A stretch of DNA of 40,442 bases, taken from contig CANFHU010000025.1 in assembly GCA_947446925.1 (NCBI GenBank), positions 1 to 40,442 on the forward strand, written 5' to 3'. Numbering within the stretch: the stretch's first letter is position 1; every line of letters starts with the position of its first letter. Below are positions 1 through 9,148 of the stretch, piece by piece. Source of the stretch: Flavobacteriia bacterium (GTDB lineage Bacteria > Bacteroidota > Bacteroidia > Flavobacteriales_D > Crocinitomicaceae). The notes below the pieces were generated by a model. The model saw nothing but the letters and a program-made list of their open reading frames with translations, was not told the origin of the DNA and made no database searches. Position numbers and translations under genes: made by a program.

Positions 1-540
1 AGGTTCCACTTACGCTTGGGGTTCCACTGATCGTAATTGTATTGGATGCCCATGCCGCTGTTACACCTGTAGGTAAACCTGTCGCTGTTCCAATACCAGT
101 AGCCCCTGTTGTCGTATGCGTAATATTTGATAAAGACGTATTGATACATAAGGTAGGAGTACTTGATGCTGATCCTGCTGTGTTTGCCGCCGTAACGTTA
201 ATTGTTCCTGTCGCGTTTACACTACCACACCCCCCTGTTAAAGGAATACTATAATTAAATGTTCCTGAAGCTGTTGGGGTTCCACTGATCGTAATTGTAT
301 TGGATGCCCACACTGCTGTTACACCTGTAGGTAAACCTGTCGCTGTTCCAATACCAGTAGCCCCTGTTGTTGTATGCGTAATATTTGTTAAAGTCGTATT
401 GATACATAAGGTAGGAGTACTTGATGCTGACCCTACTGTGTTTGCTGCTGTAACGTTAATTGTTCCTGTAACAGTTTGTCCTGCACACGTTCCTCCTGTC
501 AAAGTTATACTATAGTTAAATGTTCCACTTGAAGTTGGAG
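1..540 (-). repeat. Tandem 258/261-bp repeats inside the edge gene
   Basis: The block starting near 21 recurs near 279 with a period of 258 bp (86 codons). A more diverged third copy lies upstream in the gene, near 540, with a 261-bp period. The first roughly 195 nt of the two edge-proximal copies differ at only about ten positions, mostly silent or conservative. The final third, encoding the GGxC strand, is more diverged. The array enters the window edge, so the copy number is unknown. The pattern suggests recent duplication or gene conversion of Ig-like units. Confidence 0.9.
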
Positions 541-2341
541 TACCACTAATTGTAATTACATTAGCTGACCATGTAGCACGAACACCGCTTGGTAATCCGT
601 TACCTCCTGAAACACCATCATTACTAATACCTGTTGCAACGGCTGTTGAATAAGTAATGTTAGAAATAGAACTTACTAAACAAATAGTTTGACTATTTGT
701 ACCAACCACTGAGGTTAAAGTACCTGAACATACGGGAGTACAAGCAGGTGTTGTTAAATTAACTGTTATTGAAGTAGAGTTTCCACTTGCATCAGTAGCT
801 GTAATCACAACAGAAGTAACTGTACCAGCAGCAAGTGCTGTTCCTGAAGCAGGAACAGATGTTACGGTTGGGGAACCATCACATATGTCAGTAGCAGTGT
901 ATGTAGGCACAGTAAAAGTACAAGTTGAATTTGTAACATAAGTAGAATCATGAGCCTTAATTACTGGTGGTAAATTATCTGACGAACATGAAATTGAAAG
1001 ACTTCCACAACTCCCTGAAATAGATCCACTACAAGTTGGCGAAGGCAATGCAGAAGGTGCCAATGTATTAACGGTAGTAGGAGCAACTCCTAAAGAATAA
1101 ACAGGATTAGTTCCTGCAGAAATTGCTGAATTTGTTAAAGTCCAAGTTGATGATGAATAAATTTGGTTTACACCAGACGATGATGTAAATGTACAATTAT
1201 TAACAATAAACGTTCCTGAAGATTTATTATAAATACATCTTGATGATCCTGTAGTTGAATTATCAAAACTACACTGATCTACTTTAAGGTAGTTAAAACC
1301 TGAAGGTGAATTTTTGGAATAAGATGAATTCAAACCTATTTGACCTTTAGCAACTCCCGATTGATTGGAAAATGTAGAGTTAGAAATATTTAGCCTTGCA
1401 TTTTGCCCTCCTCCAATAGCAGTTCCTACATCAGAATTATTTAACGAACAATTATTACTAAAACAAGAATTTGTAACTATTAAATAGGCCCCCTCAACAT
1501 ATATTGATCCTCCAAGAGCAGTAACTGCACTGCTGGAAAAATTACCATTATTAGTAAACTTACATTTATCAATAGTCACAGTAGTTGTAGTACCAATATT
1601 ACTATTGCTTCCATAAATCGAAATTGCCCCTCCATTATCTTCTCTCTTATTATATGCAAAATAACAAGCTGAAAATGTAATGTTATTCCTGTCTCCATTT
1701 ATTGTAAATCCACCACCAAAAGTTCCATTATAATTACATGTTGAAAGCATATTTTTAATTGTTGCATTAATAGAACCTGTAGTAGAAGTTATATTACAAA
1801 CCCCATCACCACCTGAACCAACTGCTTGATCCATCCAAAATGCATCAAAAACTATTCCTGTCAGATTGGCACCTCCATCTACAATATTTACAGTACTACC
1901 TTCCCCTGAAGCAGTGTTTGCAAAGCCTTTCAAATAAAAGTTTTTAAAAACAACATTACTTGTTGAAATTTTCGCAAAATAATCTGTACTCTTCCCTGTA
2001 ATTACTGTATTTGTGGGACCGGCACCAATAATTGTTATTGCTTTACTTACATTTAGATAATAGCCTACTGCTGTAGTAGCAATCTGAAAACTTAATTTAT
2101 CTATATATATTATATCTCCTGCGGTAGCTGAATTAAAAACTGTTTGTAAAACATTACTTGTACCTGTTAAAAGTTTTGGACTACTTGGAGATAACCCAGT
2201 ATTACCTGCTGCACCTACAGCGGTACAATAAACATCACCAACAAGAGATCCATCATTCAAATACCAGTTCTTAGCAAACACACTCCCACTCCAGACAAAC
2301 AGGAAAAAAAAGAAAAATAATATTTTAAAATACTTAATCAT
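1..2341 (-). CDS. Partial large secreted beta-helix / Ig-like repeat surface protein (C-terminus beyond window)
   Basis: An open frame runs from an ATG at 2341 to the window edge without a stop (780 codons); the 3' end is missing. The protein starts with a signal peptide ([20 protein letters not shown], cleavage after VFA). About 400 residues follow with the Asn/Gly/Ser/Thr-rich pattern of a right-handed parallel beta-helix, with repeated N-x-S/T-F-S-N and GG-x-I-Y strands. Next comes an HYR-like segment ([20 protein letters not shown]), then Ig-like units of about 86 residues containing [15 protein letters not shown]. The last units are almost identical at DNA level. No catalytic motif is visible. 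Proteins of this build in Bacteroidota are usually T9SS-exported surface proteins or adhesins, and a sorting domain would be expected in the missing part; that is inference. AT-rich DNA precedes the start, with only a weak promoter-like TATTTTCG at 2382-2389. Confidence 0.85.
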   Translation of the reverse strand, partial: MIKYFKILFFFFFLFVWSGSVFAKNWYLNDGSLVGDVYCTAVGAAGNTGLSPSSPKLLTGTSNVLQTVFNSATAGDIIYIDKLSFQIATTAVGYYLNVSKAITIIGAGPTNTVITGKSTDYFAKISTSNVVFKNFYLKGFANTASGEGSTVNIVDGGANLTGIVFDAFWMDQAVGSGGDGVCNITSTTGSINATIKNMLSTCNYNGTFGGGFTINGDRNNITFSACYFAYNKREDNGGAISIYGSNSNIGTTTTVTIDKCKFTNNGNFSSSAVTALGGSIYVEGAYLIVTNSCFSNNCSLNNSDVGTAIGGGQNARLNISNSTFSNQSGVAKGQIGLNSSYSKNSPSGFNYLKVDQCSFDNSTTGSSRCIYNKSSGTFIVNNCTFTSSSGVNQIYSSSTWTLTNSAISAGTNPVYSLGVAPTTVNTLAPSALPSPTCSGSISGSCGSLSISCSSDNLPPVIKAHDSTYVTNSTCTFTVPTYTATDICDGSPTVTSVPASGTALAAGTVTSVVITATDASGNSTSITVNLTTPACTPVCSGTLTSVVGTNSQTICLVSSISNITYSTAVATGISNDGVSGGNGLPSGVRATWSANVITISGTPTSSGTFNYSITLTGGTCAGQTVTGTINVTAANTVGSASSTPTLCINTTLTNITHTTTGATGIGTATGLPTGVTAVWASNTITISGTPTASGTFNYSIPLTGGCGSVNATGTINVTAANTAGSASSTPTLCINTSLSNITHTTTGATGIGTATGLPTGVTAAWASNTITISGTPSVSGT

Positions 2342-2507
2342 AATAATATATAAATCATTCGTTTACAAATATTTAATGTAACGAAAATAGAATTAACTAA
2401 TAAATAGACGCTTTTTCTCAAAAAAAGATGCCAATAAAGGTACTAATAAGAAAAATAAAAGTTTGAAAATCTTTTTGATAGTTTTACACATCCAAAAACC
2501 AACTAAA

Positions 2508-4883
2508 CTATTTAATTACCTCAATATAACCTGATTCTGGGAAACTAGTTGAATTTTTAATAATTTGATAAAAATAGGTACCAGCAGGAACAAATGGTTG
2601 ATCAACCCCAACATTTGATCTACCATCCCAATTGTCTTTATAAGGAATACCACTCTCATACACCAAATTTCCCCAACGATTATAAATTAATACTTTAACA
2701 TTTGGGTATTGTTCAGAATAACCAACTACCCAAACATCATTTTTTCCATTACCATCAGGAGTTAATACTGAAGCTATTTTTTTTCTACATCCCAATTGAA
2801 TTAATGTATCCATAGTACAACCTTTTGAATCGGTGATTTTAAGCGTATAATCTCCCATAGACACTCTTTCTATATCTGCGGACTGGTTCCCTGTACTCCA
2901 TTTAAAATTATATGGAGTTGAACCATGAATTGGATTTGCATGCATTTCACCATCATTCTCATCGCAATTTGGCTCAAAAACTTTTATATTTCCAATTATC
3001 TCAGTAATAAATACTCGCACTTTAGATTTAGCACTTTGACAACTAGTGGTTGGATTCAAATAACTTACGTAATAAGTTCCTTGCTCTAATTTATCCTTTG
3101 ATTTCAAAGAATCTACATCCGTTAATTTTGCATACCATACATATTGATTTCCAAAAGGGATTATAGCATCCAATGTTAATTCATTTGAAAAACAATAGTA
3201 CAATGTATCCTCTTTGATGGTGGGTAAAGGAGGTGAATCAAACTTGACATTCACTTCTAATCGCTGCTGACTCTCACAACTTAATGTTATAGAAGCGTAA
3301 TATTTGGTTTCTGAAACTTGTTTAGCAAAGTCTAATGGAATACCTCCAACTGGAGAGGAATACCAATTAATATTTGAACCTGTTGGTTGTAATTTACCCA
3401 GTGTAGGTGATTTTTCTTTACAAACTAACTGTAATTGATCCGCAACTGGTGGACTTACTTTTGGCGCAATAATTTTAATCGGAACCTTGGGGCTTTCGCA
3501 ACCATTTATTGTTTGTGTAGTGTAATAGGTAATCCCATCAACAGCTGGCTCAATTTCAGGATTTAACTTATTACCAAATGCGTCATACCATGAAATCAAT
3601 TGCGCAACTACACTTTTTACATTACCAATTTTAGGATTAGGCATACATAACGTATCCACTAAAGGACTAACTGGGGTGGGAATAGTATCTAATAAATTTA
3701 AAGTACACAAACTCGTATCTTGCTTTACACAACTCTTGGAGGTGATGTTTTTAATTTTATAGACTCCAGGTAAACTATTCCTAACATCCACTACACCAGT
3801 AATAGTATCTAAAACTAAACCAATACTAGGAAAAACTTTTAAACGTCCAATTCCACTATTATTGTAAAATATAGGACTGGCTATCGAATCATATCTACAA
3901 TAATTGGTATTATACCCTATCGTTGTAATACATGCTGGACAAGGAGGAAACATAAAGGAAACTGTAATTTTGTAACCGAGCGCATCCGTCACATCCATTG
4001 AAAGTGTTTCTCCGTTGGTGAGTTGAGTTATCGTAAGTTTTTCACCATGATTCAAAGAAGTCGTTGAAAACAAAGCCTTTTTACTTATTATATTCGAAAT
4101 TGTGAGTTTTGTTCCAAAAAATTCTGCATCCCCACCATAAAAAATAATTTCAGACATACCATCCTTACAATGATTGTTAATTGTATACGTAATATCATTT
4201 AACAAGGTAAATTTTATTGGATTACCTGTTTTTTGACAATTTGGATCTATTTGCGGACCTTGAAGAGTTATATTATTACTTAATACAGGAACAGACCAAT
4301 AGGTTTGAGCCATCACTGGTTTTTTAACGGACAAAACTCCATCATTTTTTAAATTATTGATGTTTTCAAATGTGCCTTTATTGACACAGATATCATTTAA
4401 CACATTTGGTACTACTGGTGGTAAACAAGTATATAAAAAATAAGATATAGATGAAACAACACCTGTTGTTTTGGGCAAAACGGCTCCGACGGTATTAAAC
4501 TTTAAAACGGAGCCGAAACTTACTTTTACTTCCGATGCATTGACTACCTTTCCGATACCAATTATACTCGGTGTTGTTATACCCATTTTTGGGATAATAA
4601 CAGAAATTGTATCTTTACATGTATTATCTATCCATACAAAAGTAGAAATACCTTCAGGCAATTCTGTAATTAATGTAGATGAAATATTTGGATTTGCGAT
4701 TATCCCTCCCCCAGCAATTAAACTCCATGTACCAGGTAATAAGGATACTGAATGAAGGGTTACGGAATTTTCACATATTTTAATATCTTCTCCCGCACTA
4801 CAAGCAGTATTATTTTGAGAAAACAAAGAAAAAGCAGAAATAAATACTAAAATTAAAACAACCAATCTTCTATAAAACAACAT
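2508..4883 (-). CDS. T9SS type B sorting domain (CHU_C) surface protein
   Basis: 791 residues, secreted. An N-terminal signal peptide (MLFYRRLVVLILVFISAFSL, then FSQ) is followed by poorly conserved all-beta modules with scattered Cys pairs. Around 420-620 are Ig-like CHU_C-associated modules with the pattern ISWYDAFGNKL...GITYYTTQTINGCES. At about 640-695 is an SprB-type repeat (PYNFKWSTGNQSADI, GDYTLKITDSKGC). The last 90 residues form the gliding-motility-associated C-terminal domain: LTPDGNGKNDVW, VLIYNRWGNLVYES, WDG, PAGTYFYQI. This domain directs export by the type IX system without the type A signature. The gene lies 15 nt after recQ on the same strand, so it may be read through from recQ or use an internal promoter. 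A structural or adhesive role is likely; no enzymatic motif is seen. Confidence 0.9.
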   Translation of the reverse strand: MLFYRRLVVLILVFISAFSLFSQNNTACSAGEDIKICENSVTLHSVSLLPGTWSLIAGGGIIANPNISSTLITELPEGISTFVWIDNTCKDTISVIIPKMGITTPSIIGIGKVVNASEVKVSFGSVLKFNTVGAVLPKTTGVVSSISYFLYTCLPPVVPNVLNDICVNKGTFENINNLKNDGVLSVKKPVMAQTYWSVPVLSNNITLQGPQIDPNCQKTGNPIKFTLLNDITYTINNHCKDGMSEIIFYGGDAEFFGTKLTISNIISKKALFSTTSLNHGEKLTITQLTNGETLSMDVTDALGYKITVSFMFPPCPACITTIGYNTNYCRYDSIASPIFYNNSGIGRLKVFPSIGLVLDTITGVVDVRNSLPGVYKIKNITSKSCVKQDTSLCTLNLLDTIPTPVSPLVDTLCMPNPKIGNVKSVVAQLISWYDAFGNKLNPEIEPAVDGITYYTTQTINGCESPKVPIKIIAPKVSPPVADQLQLVCKEKSPTLGKLQPTGSNINWYSSPVGGIPLDFAKQVSETKYYASITLSCESQQRLEVNVKFDSPPLPTIKEDTLYYCFSNELTLDAIIPFGNQYVWYAKLTDVDSLKSKDKLEQGTYYVSYLNPTTSCQSAKSKVRVFITEIIGNIKVFEPNCDENDGEMHANPIHGSTPYNFKWSTGNQSADIERVSMGDYTLKITDSKGCTMDTLIQLGCRKKIASVLTPDGNGKNDVWVVGYSEQYPNVKVLIYNRWGNLVYESGIPYKDNWDGRSNVGVDQPFVPAGTYFYQIIKNSTSFPESGYIEVIK

Positions 4884-4898
4884 ACAATTGTGCCTATA

Positions 4899-7085
4899 TT
4901 AATTTGCCATTTCGCTCATAAACTTAATTCGCATTAAACGAAGTTCTTCTTCTGAATAATCACCATCAAATTCTTTATATGCTTCCGTCACATCATCGGT
5001 CTCCGCTTCTGAAAAATATTCGTAAATTTCTTCTTGATTTTCAGGGTCTAACAAATCATTAATATAATAATTGATATTAACACGTGTTCCAGAAGATACA
5101 ATTGCTTCAATTTCTTCTATTACTTCTTCTAACGATTTTCCTTGAGCAGCACCAATATCTTCTAGTGGTAATTTTCGATCAATATTCTGAATTAATTGTA
5201 CCTTCAAACCTGATTTATTGATGATGGATTTTACCACCATGTCTTGTGGACGTTCAATTTCGTTTTCTTCTACATAATTCTGAATCAAAGCTAAAAAAGG
5301 TGCACCGTAACGTGTTGCTTTTCCGTTACCAACCCCTTGAATATTTGTTAATTCATCCATCGTAATTGGATATTGAAAACACATATCTTTCAACGATGGT
5401 TCTTGAAAAATGACAAATGGAGGAATATTTCTTTGTTTAGAAAGCGATTTTCTTAAATCCACCAACAAATCATATAGTACTTCATCAAAAGCCCCAGTAC
5501 CTTTACCGCCCGAAACAATTACCTCATCTCCATTTTCATCTGTATTAAACACGCGCTCTTTAATCAACATAAAAGAAACAGGATTTTTAACAAACAATCT
5601 TCCTTTCTCCGTCAACTTTAAAGTTCCGTATGTTTCAATATCTTTAGATATCAAACCACCTACTAAAGATTGACGAATTACGGCATTCCAAAAATGTTCG
5701 TCTTTATAGTTTCCTTTACCAAAATTCACTAAAAGATCATGTTTGTATGTTTTAATATCTGAAGTTAAATTACCGGATATGAAAGCACATACATGTTTCG
5801 CTTTTTGCATTTCTTGTAATTCAACCATTGCATTCAATAATAATTCTACATGTTCCTTCCCTTCAGCACGCTCTCTTGGATGTTTACAATTATCACACAT
5901 ACATTTACAATCCTCTTCTTGAAATTCTTCCCCGAAATAATGTAAAATATACTTTCTTCGACATACTGAAGTCTCTGAATACGAAACCATTTCATGCAAT
6001 AATTGTCGACCAATCTCTTGTTCAGAAACAGGTTTTCCATGCAAGAATTTTTCTAGTTTTTCAATATCTTTATAACTATAGAATACAACACACTCACCTT
6101 CTCCTCCATCGCGACCAGCGCGACCTGTTTCTTGGTAATAACTTTCTAAGGACTTTGGAATATCATGGTGAATTACGAAACGAACATCTGGCTTGTCTAT
6201 CCCCATTCCAAATGCAATCGTTGCTACAATAATACTTGTATCTTCCATTAAGAACATATCTTGATGTTTTCCACGTGTCGCAGCATCTAAACCAGCATGA
6301 TAAGGAAGGGCATTAATACCATTTAATTGTAATAATTCAGAAAGTTCTTCTACTTTTTTTCTACTTAAACAATAAATTATACCAGATTTTCCTTGTTTGG
6401 AACGTATATATCGAATAATTTCTTTTTCTACATCTACTTTTGGACGAATCTCGTAATATAAATTATCTCTATTAAAAGAAGATTTAAATACAACTGCATC
6501 TAACATAGTTAGATTTTTTTGTATATCAAATTGAACCTTAGGAGTTGCCGTAGCTGTAAGCGCGATAATTGGCACATTTGAGATCTTCTCAAAAATATCC
6601 CGCAACCTTCTATATTCTGGTCTAAAATCATGTCCCCATTCGGAAATACAATGTGCTTCATCGATGGCAAAAAATGAAATATTCACAGAAGTTAAAAAAT
6701 CTATATTTTCTTGCTTGGTTAGGGACTCAGGTGCTACATATAATAACTTAGTATTACCTTTTTGAATGTCCGTTTTTACTTTATTTATCTCCGTTTTAGT
6801 GAGTGAAGAATTTAAAAAATGAGCAATATTTTCATCGTCACTGATGTTCCTAATTGCATCTACTTGATTTTTCATCAACGCAATTAATGGAGAAACAACA
6901 ATTGCAGTCCCTTCAGACAAAAGAGCAGGCAACTGATAACAGAGAGACTTTCCTCCACCTGTTGGCATAATCACAAAAGTGTTTTTGCCATTTAATACAT
7001 TCGTTATTATTTCTTCCTGCTTCCCTTTAAAGCTATCAAAACCAAAAAACGTGCGTAAAGCACCCTTTAGATCAACTTTTACCAT
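4899..7085 (-). CDS. recQ: ATP-dependent DNA helicase RecQ
   Basis: 728 residues. RecQ unwinds DNA 3'->5' and acts in recombination and replication-fork repair. Visible motifs: motif I MPTGGGKS with Lys46; DEAH at 142-145 followed by CISEWGHDFRPEYRRL, the RecQ aromatic-rich loop; motif III ALTATATP; motif VI QETGRAGRDG at 318-327. The RQC zinc-binding cysteines are at 375 and 393-400 (CKCMCDNC). A winged-helix region follows, then an HRDC domain at about 540-610 (LRKSLSKQRNIPPFVIF, then IQGVGNGKATRYG). An acidic tail extends the protein, and the total length is usual for Bacteroidota RecQ. Start ATG 7085 is preceded by a promoter-like TTG-N19-TACCTTTA. The gene is divergent from tatC and followed at 15 nt by a T9SS cargo gene. 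Confidence 0.97.
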   Translation of the reverse strand: MVKVDLKGALRTFFGFDSFKGKQEEIITNVLNGKNTFVIMPTGGGKSLCYQLPALLSEGTAIVVSPLIALMKNQVDAIRNISDDENIAHFLNSSLTKTEINKVKTDIQKGNTKLLYVAPESLTKQENIDFLTSVNISFFAIDEAHCISEWGHDFRPEYRRLRDIFEKISNVPIIALTATATPKVQFDIQKNLTMLDAVVFKSSFNRDNLYYEIRPKVDVEKEIIRYIRSKQGKSGIIYCLSRKKVEELSELLQLNGINALPYHAGLDAATRGKHQDMFLMEDTSIIVATIAFGMGIDKPDVRFVIHHDIPKSLESYYQETGRAGRDGGEGECVVFYSYKDIEKLEKFLHGKPVSEQEIGRQLLHEMVSYSETSVCRRKYILHYFGEEFQEEDCKCMCDNCKHPRERAEGKEHVELLLNAMVELQEMQKAKHVCAFISGNLTSDIKTYKHDLLVNFGKGNYKDEHFWNAVIRQSLVGGLISKDIETYGTLKLTEKGRLFVKNPVSFMLIKERVFNTDENGDEVIVSGGKGTGAFDEVLYDLLVDLRKSLSKQRNIPPFVIFQEPSLKDMCFQYPITMDELTNIQGVGNGKATRYGAPFLALIQNYVEENEIERPQDMVVKSIINKSGLKVQLIQNIDRKLPLEDIGAAQGKSLEEVIEEIEAIVSSGTRVNINYYINDLLDPENQEEIYEYFSEAETDDVTEAYKEFDGDYSEEELRLMRIKFMSEMAN

Positions 7086-7111
7086 TACCTCGATTTAAAT
7101 AAACTTGTAAT

Positions 7112-7141
7112 TAAAGGTACGAAAATTTCTAATTATAACAA
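7112..7141 (-). promoter_or_regulatory. Bacteroidota-type promoter for recQ
   Basis: On the minus strand, TTG at 7141-7139 lies 19 nt before TACCTTTA at 7119-7112. This matches the Flavobacterium pattern TTG-N17-23-TAnnTTTG with one mismatch (final A). It implies a leader of roughly 25 nt before the recQ ATG at 7085. Confidence 0.55.
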
Positions 7142-7369
7142 CAAACCATCAAATTAAAATATGCAACATCAAAACATTAAATTTTAATTTCATTTTCGAA
7201 TTTTGCTGAAAAATCTAGTAGAAATGAAAAATTAACCAAAAGTCAGAAATAGTGCTTTCGTTACGTCTACGTAAATATTATATAGGCTCATCAAATATTA
7301 AAAAAACAAAAAAACAGATTTTCAAATTAAAAAACTCACTCCAATTAGACGCATAACAAGAATAGATAT

Positions 7370-7377
7370 TACTTTTG
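7370..7377 (+). promoter_or_regulatory. -7 promoter box abutting the tatC start
   Basis: TACTTTTG fits TAnnTTTG exactly and ends 7 nt before the A of the tatC ATG at 7384. Transcription would therefore begin within a few bases of the start codon. The upstream element is poor (TTA at a 22-nt spacing). The rest of the 7086-7383 interval is AT-rich, and I see no gene in it. Confidence 0.55.
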
Positions 7378-7383
7378 TTTTTC

Positions 7384-8169
7384 ATGGAAGAAAAATCTAC
7401 AATGTCGTTTTTAGACCATCTCGAAGAATTAAGATGGAGATTGGTGCGGTCAGCAATTGCCGTTGTCATTTTTACAGTGGTATTATGGATGTATCAAGAA
7501 TGGATTATTGACAATCTATTCTTATCCATGAAAGATGCAAATTTTATCACGTATCGCTATATGTGTTCTTGGTTCGGGGTTTGTACTCCTGAAATACCTG
7601 TTAAAATGCAAAGTACGACGATGGCAGGACAATTTTCCTACGCCCTAATGATGTCTATAATGGGGGGACTTGTACTTGCTTTTCCATATGTTTTCTACCA
7701 AATATGGTCATTTATAAAACCAGGTCTAAAACAAAAAGAAAAATCTGCGGTGAAAGGAATCGTTTTCTATGTATCCATTTTATTTTTCATTGGAATCCTA
7801 TTTGGATATTTTATTGTTTCTCCACTTTGCGTTCAGTTTTTTGGAACGTACCAAATTTCTAAAAAAATAGATAACATCTTCACGATAAACTCCTACATGA
7901 GCACTATTATATCTACAGTGTTCTACTCTGGATTATTATTTCTAATGCCTGTTATCGCTTATATTTTTGCTAAAATCGGTATAATTACCGCTGCATTTCT
8001 TCGGAAATATAGAAAACATTCTGTAGTTGGGGTACTAATACTTTCAGCCGTTATCACACCACCGGATATGTTAAGTCAAATCATCGTATCGATTCCGATT
8101 TTACTACTCTACGAAATTAGCATTCTTGTCACTGCAAGAGTGAATAAAAAACAAGCACAAGAAGCATAA
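7384..8169 (+). CDS. tatC: Sec-independent protein translocase subunit TatC
   Basis: 261 residues. This inner-membrane core subunit of the Tat pathway recognises twin-arginine signal peptides and exports folded proteins. The N-terminus has the family signature [17 protein letters not shown], and about six hydrophobic segments follow. Other family features are [21 protein letters not shown] in the conserved central region and [11 protein letters not shown] before the last two membrane segments. The periplasmic loop after helix 1 carries an insert with two cysteines ([12 protein letters not shown]), as in other Bacteroidota. A longer reading from a TTG at 7375 is possible. I chose ATG 7384 because MEEK...[10 protein letters not shown] is the usual beginning and a -7 box sits just upstream. 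The stop overlaps the lptB ATG by one base (TAATG), suggesting translational coupling. No tatA is present in the window. Confidence 0.96.
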   Translation: MEEKSTMSFLDHLEELRWRLVRSAIAVVIFTVVLWMYQEWIIDNLFLSMKDANFITYRYMCSWFGVCTPEIPVKMQSTTMAGQFSYALMMSIMGGLVLAFPYVFYQIWSFIKPGLKQKEKSAVKGIVFYVSILFFIGILFGYFIVSPLCVQFFGTYQISKKIDNIFTINSYMSTIISTVFYSGLLFLMPVIAYIFAKIGIITAAFLRKYRKHSVVGVLILSAVITPPDMLSQIIVSIPILLLYEISILVTARVNKKQAQEA

Positions 8170-8894
8170 TGTTACTACATACAGAAGAAATCCGAAAATC
8201 TTATAAAGGCCGTAAAGTGGTAGACGGCGTAACCGTAAAAGTAAATCAAGGCGAAATAGTAGGACTTCTTGGTCCAAATGGCGCAGGTAAAACAACTTCT
8301 TTTTACATGACGGTTGGTTTAGTAAAACCGGATTCTGGAAAGGTTTTTCTAGATGATTTGGACATTACCGATTACCCTATGTACAAACGTGCTCAACTGG
8401 GACTAGGATACCTACCCCAAGAAATTTCTGTTTTTCGTAAACTAAGTGTAGAAGATAATATTCTAGCAATTTTAGAACTTTCCAAATTAACAAAAAAAGA
8501 ACAAAAAGATCGCTTAGAACAACTTTTAGAAGAGTTTAGTTTGACTCATGTCAGAAAAAACTTAGGAAATCGATTGTCGGGTGGCGAAAAACGTAGAACT
8601 GAGATAGCACGCGCATTGGCTACAAATCCTAAATTTGTATTGCTAGATGAACCATTTGCAGGTGTAGACCCGATTGCAGTAGAAGACATTCAAAGTATTA
8701 TATCTGATTTAAAACGTAAAAATATTGGCGTTTTAATTACAGACCACAACGTACAAGAAACCCTATCAATTACAGACAGGGCGTATTTATTATTCGAAGG
8801 AAAAATATTAAAGTCTGGTTCAGCAGAAGAATTAGCGTCTGATGAACAGGTTCGTAAGGTATACTTAGGACAGAATTTTGTGTTACGTAAATAA
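8169..8894 (+). CDS. lptB: LPS export ABC transporter ATP-binding protein LptB
   Basis: 241 residues. This cytoplasmic ATPase of the LptB2FG complex powers extraction of lipopolysaccharide from the inner membrane toward the Lpt bridge. Walker A is GPNGAGKT (35-42). The Q-loop is in [12 protein letters not shown], a sequence typical of LptB. The ABC signature is RLSGGEKRR (from 135), Walker B is [13 protein letters not shown] (Asp160, Glu161), and the switch His is in LITDHNV. Length and the GLGYLPQE and [11 protein letters not shown] blocks separate it from generic ABC ATPases such as LivF. The start codon overlaps the tatC stop, so the two are almost certainly one transcript. No other lpt gene is in the window. 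Confidence 0.95.
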   Translation: MLLHTEEIRKSYKGRKVVDGVTVKVNQGEIVGLLGPNGAGKTTSFYMTVGLVKPDSGKVFLDDLDITDYPMYKRAQLGLGYLPQEISVFRKLSVEDNILAILELSKLTKKEQKDRLEQLLEEFSLTHVRKNLGNRLSGGEKRRTEIARALATNPKFVLLDEPFAGVDPIAVEDIQSIISDLKRKNIGVLITDHNVQETLSITDRAYLLFEGKILKSGSAEELASDEQVRKVYLGQNFVLRK

Positions 8895-8906
8895 CAAAAA
8901 AAGTAA

Positions 8907-9047
8907 TTATTTTCTAGCTAAATCACCCGTAGTTTGTTGAATACTTCCGTAAGCATCACATTTACTACTATGTTTAGTTGCACCACAAGAGGTTAAAACG
9001 ACAGATAACAGTAAGCTAACAGCAAAAAAAGTAACGATTTTTCTCAT
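8907..9047 (-). CDS. Tiny (46-residue) lipoprotein
   Basis: A short ORF of 46 codons plus stop reads MRKIVTFFAVSLLLSVVLTS then CGATKHSSKCDAYGSIQQTT and GDLARK. It has a basic N-terminus, a hydrophobic stretch and a lipobox LTSC with Cys21, so it should be exported and lipidated. The mature part is only about 26 residues, with a second cysteine in CDAYG. Support for a real gene: a full-consensus promoter (TTG-N20-TATTTTTG, 9068-9098) lies 20 nt upstream, and the signal and lipobox are well formed. It stands alone, convergent with lptB (12-nt gap) and divergent from the barrel protein gene. The function is unknown. I recall similar tiny Cys-x-Ala-Tyr lipoproteins in Bacteroidota but cannot verify this here. 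Confidence 0.75.
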   Translation of the reverse strand: MRKIVTFFAVSLLLSVVLTSCGATKHSSKCDAYGSIQQTTGDLARK

Positions 9048-9067
9048 TTGTAAAATAATTAGTTATA

Positions 9068-9098
9068 CAAAAATAGAATTAATATATAAATTAAACAA
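9068..9098 (-). promoter_or_regulatory. Consensus promoter for the tiny lipoprotein
   Basis: On the minus strand, TTG (9098-9096), 20 nt, then TATTTTTG (9075-9068). Both elements and the spacing match TTG-N17-23-TAnnTTTG exactly. It points at the ATG at 9047 with a leader of about 15-18 nt. Confidence 0.65.
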
Positions 9099-9148
9099 CT
9101 CTTTCGTTTATTTGATAAACTATTATCCGAAAATAACTATTCAGGTAT

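Noticed and set aside
42-515. Two similar plus-strand ORFs of about 70 codons in tandem
   Set aside because: They are antisense shadows of the tandem repeats in the minus-strand surface protein; their likeness comes from the repeat, and no promoter or start context supports them.
1-540. CRISPR array suggested by regular repeats
   Set aside because: The period is 258 bp with no short repeat-spacer pattern, and the sequence translates as homologous protein domains.
5828-6232. 134-codon plus-strand ORF
   Set aside because: It lies entirely within recQ, opposite strand, in a region coding the conserved RQC and helicase motifs.
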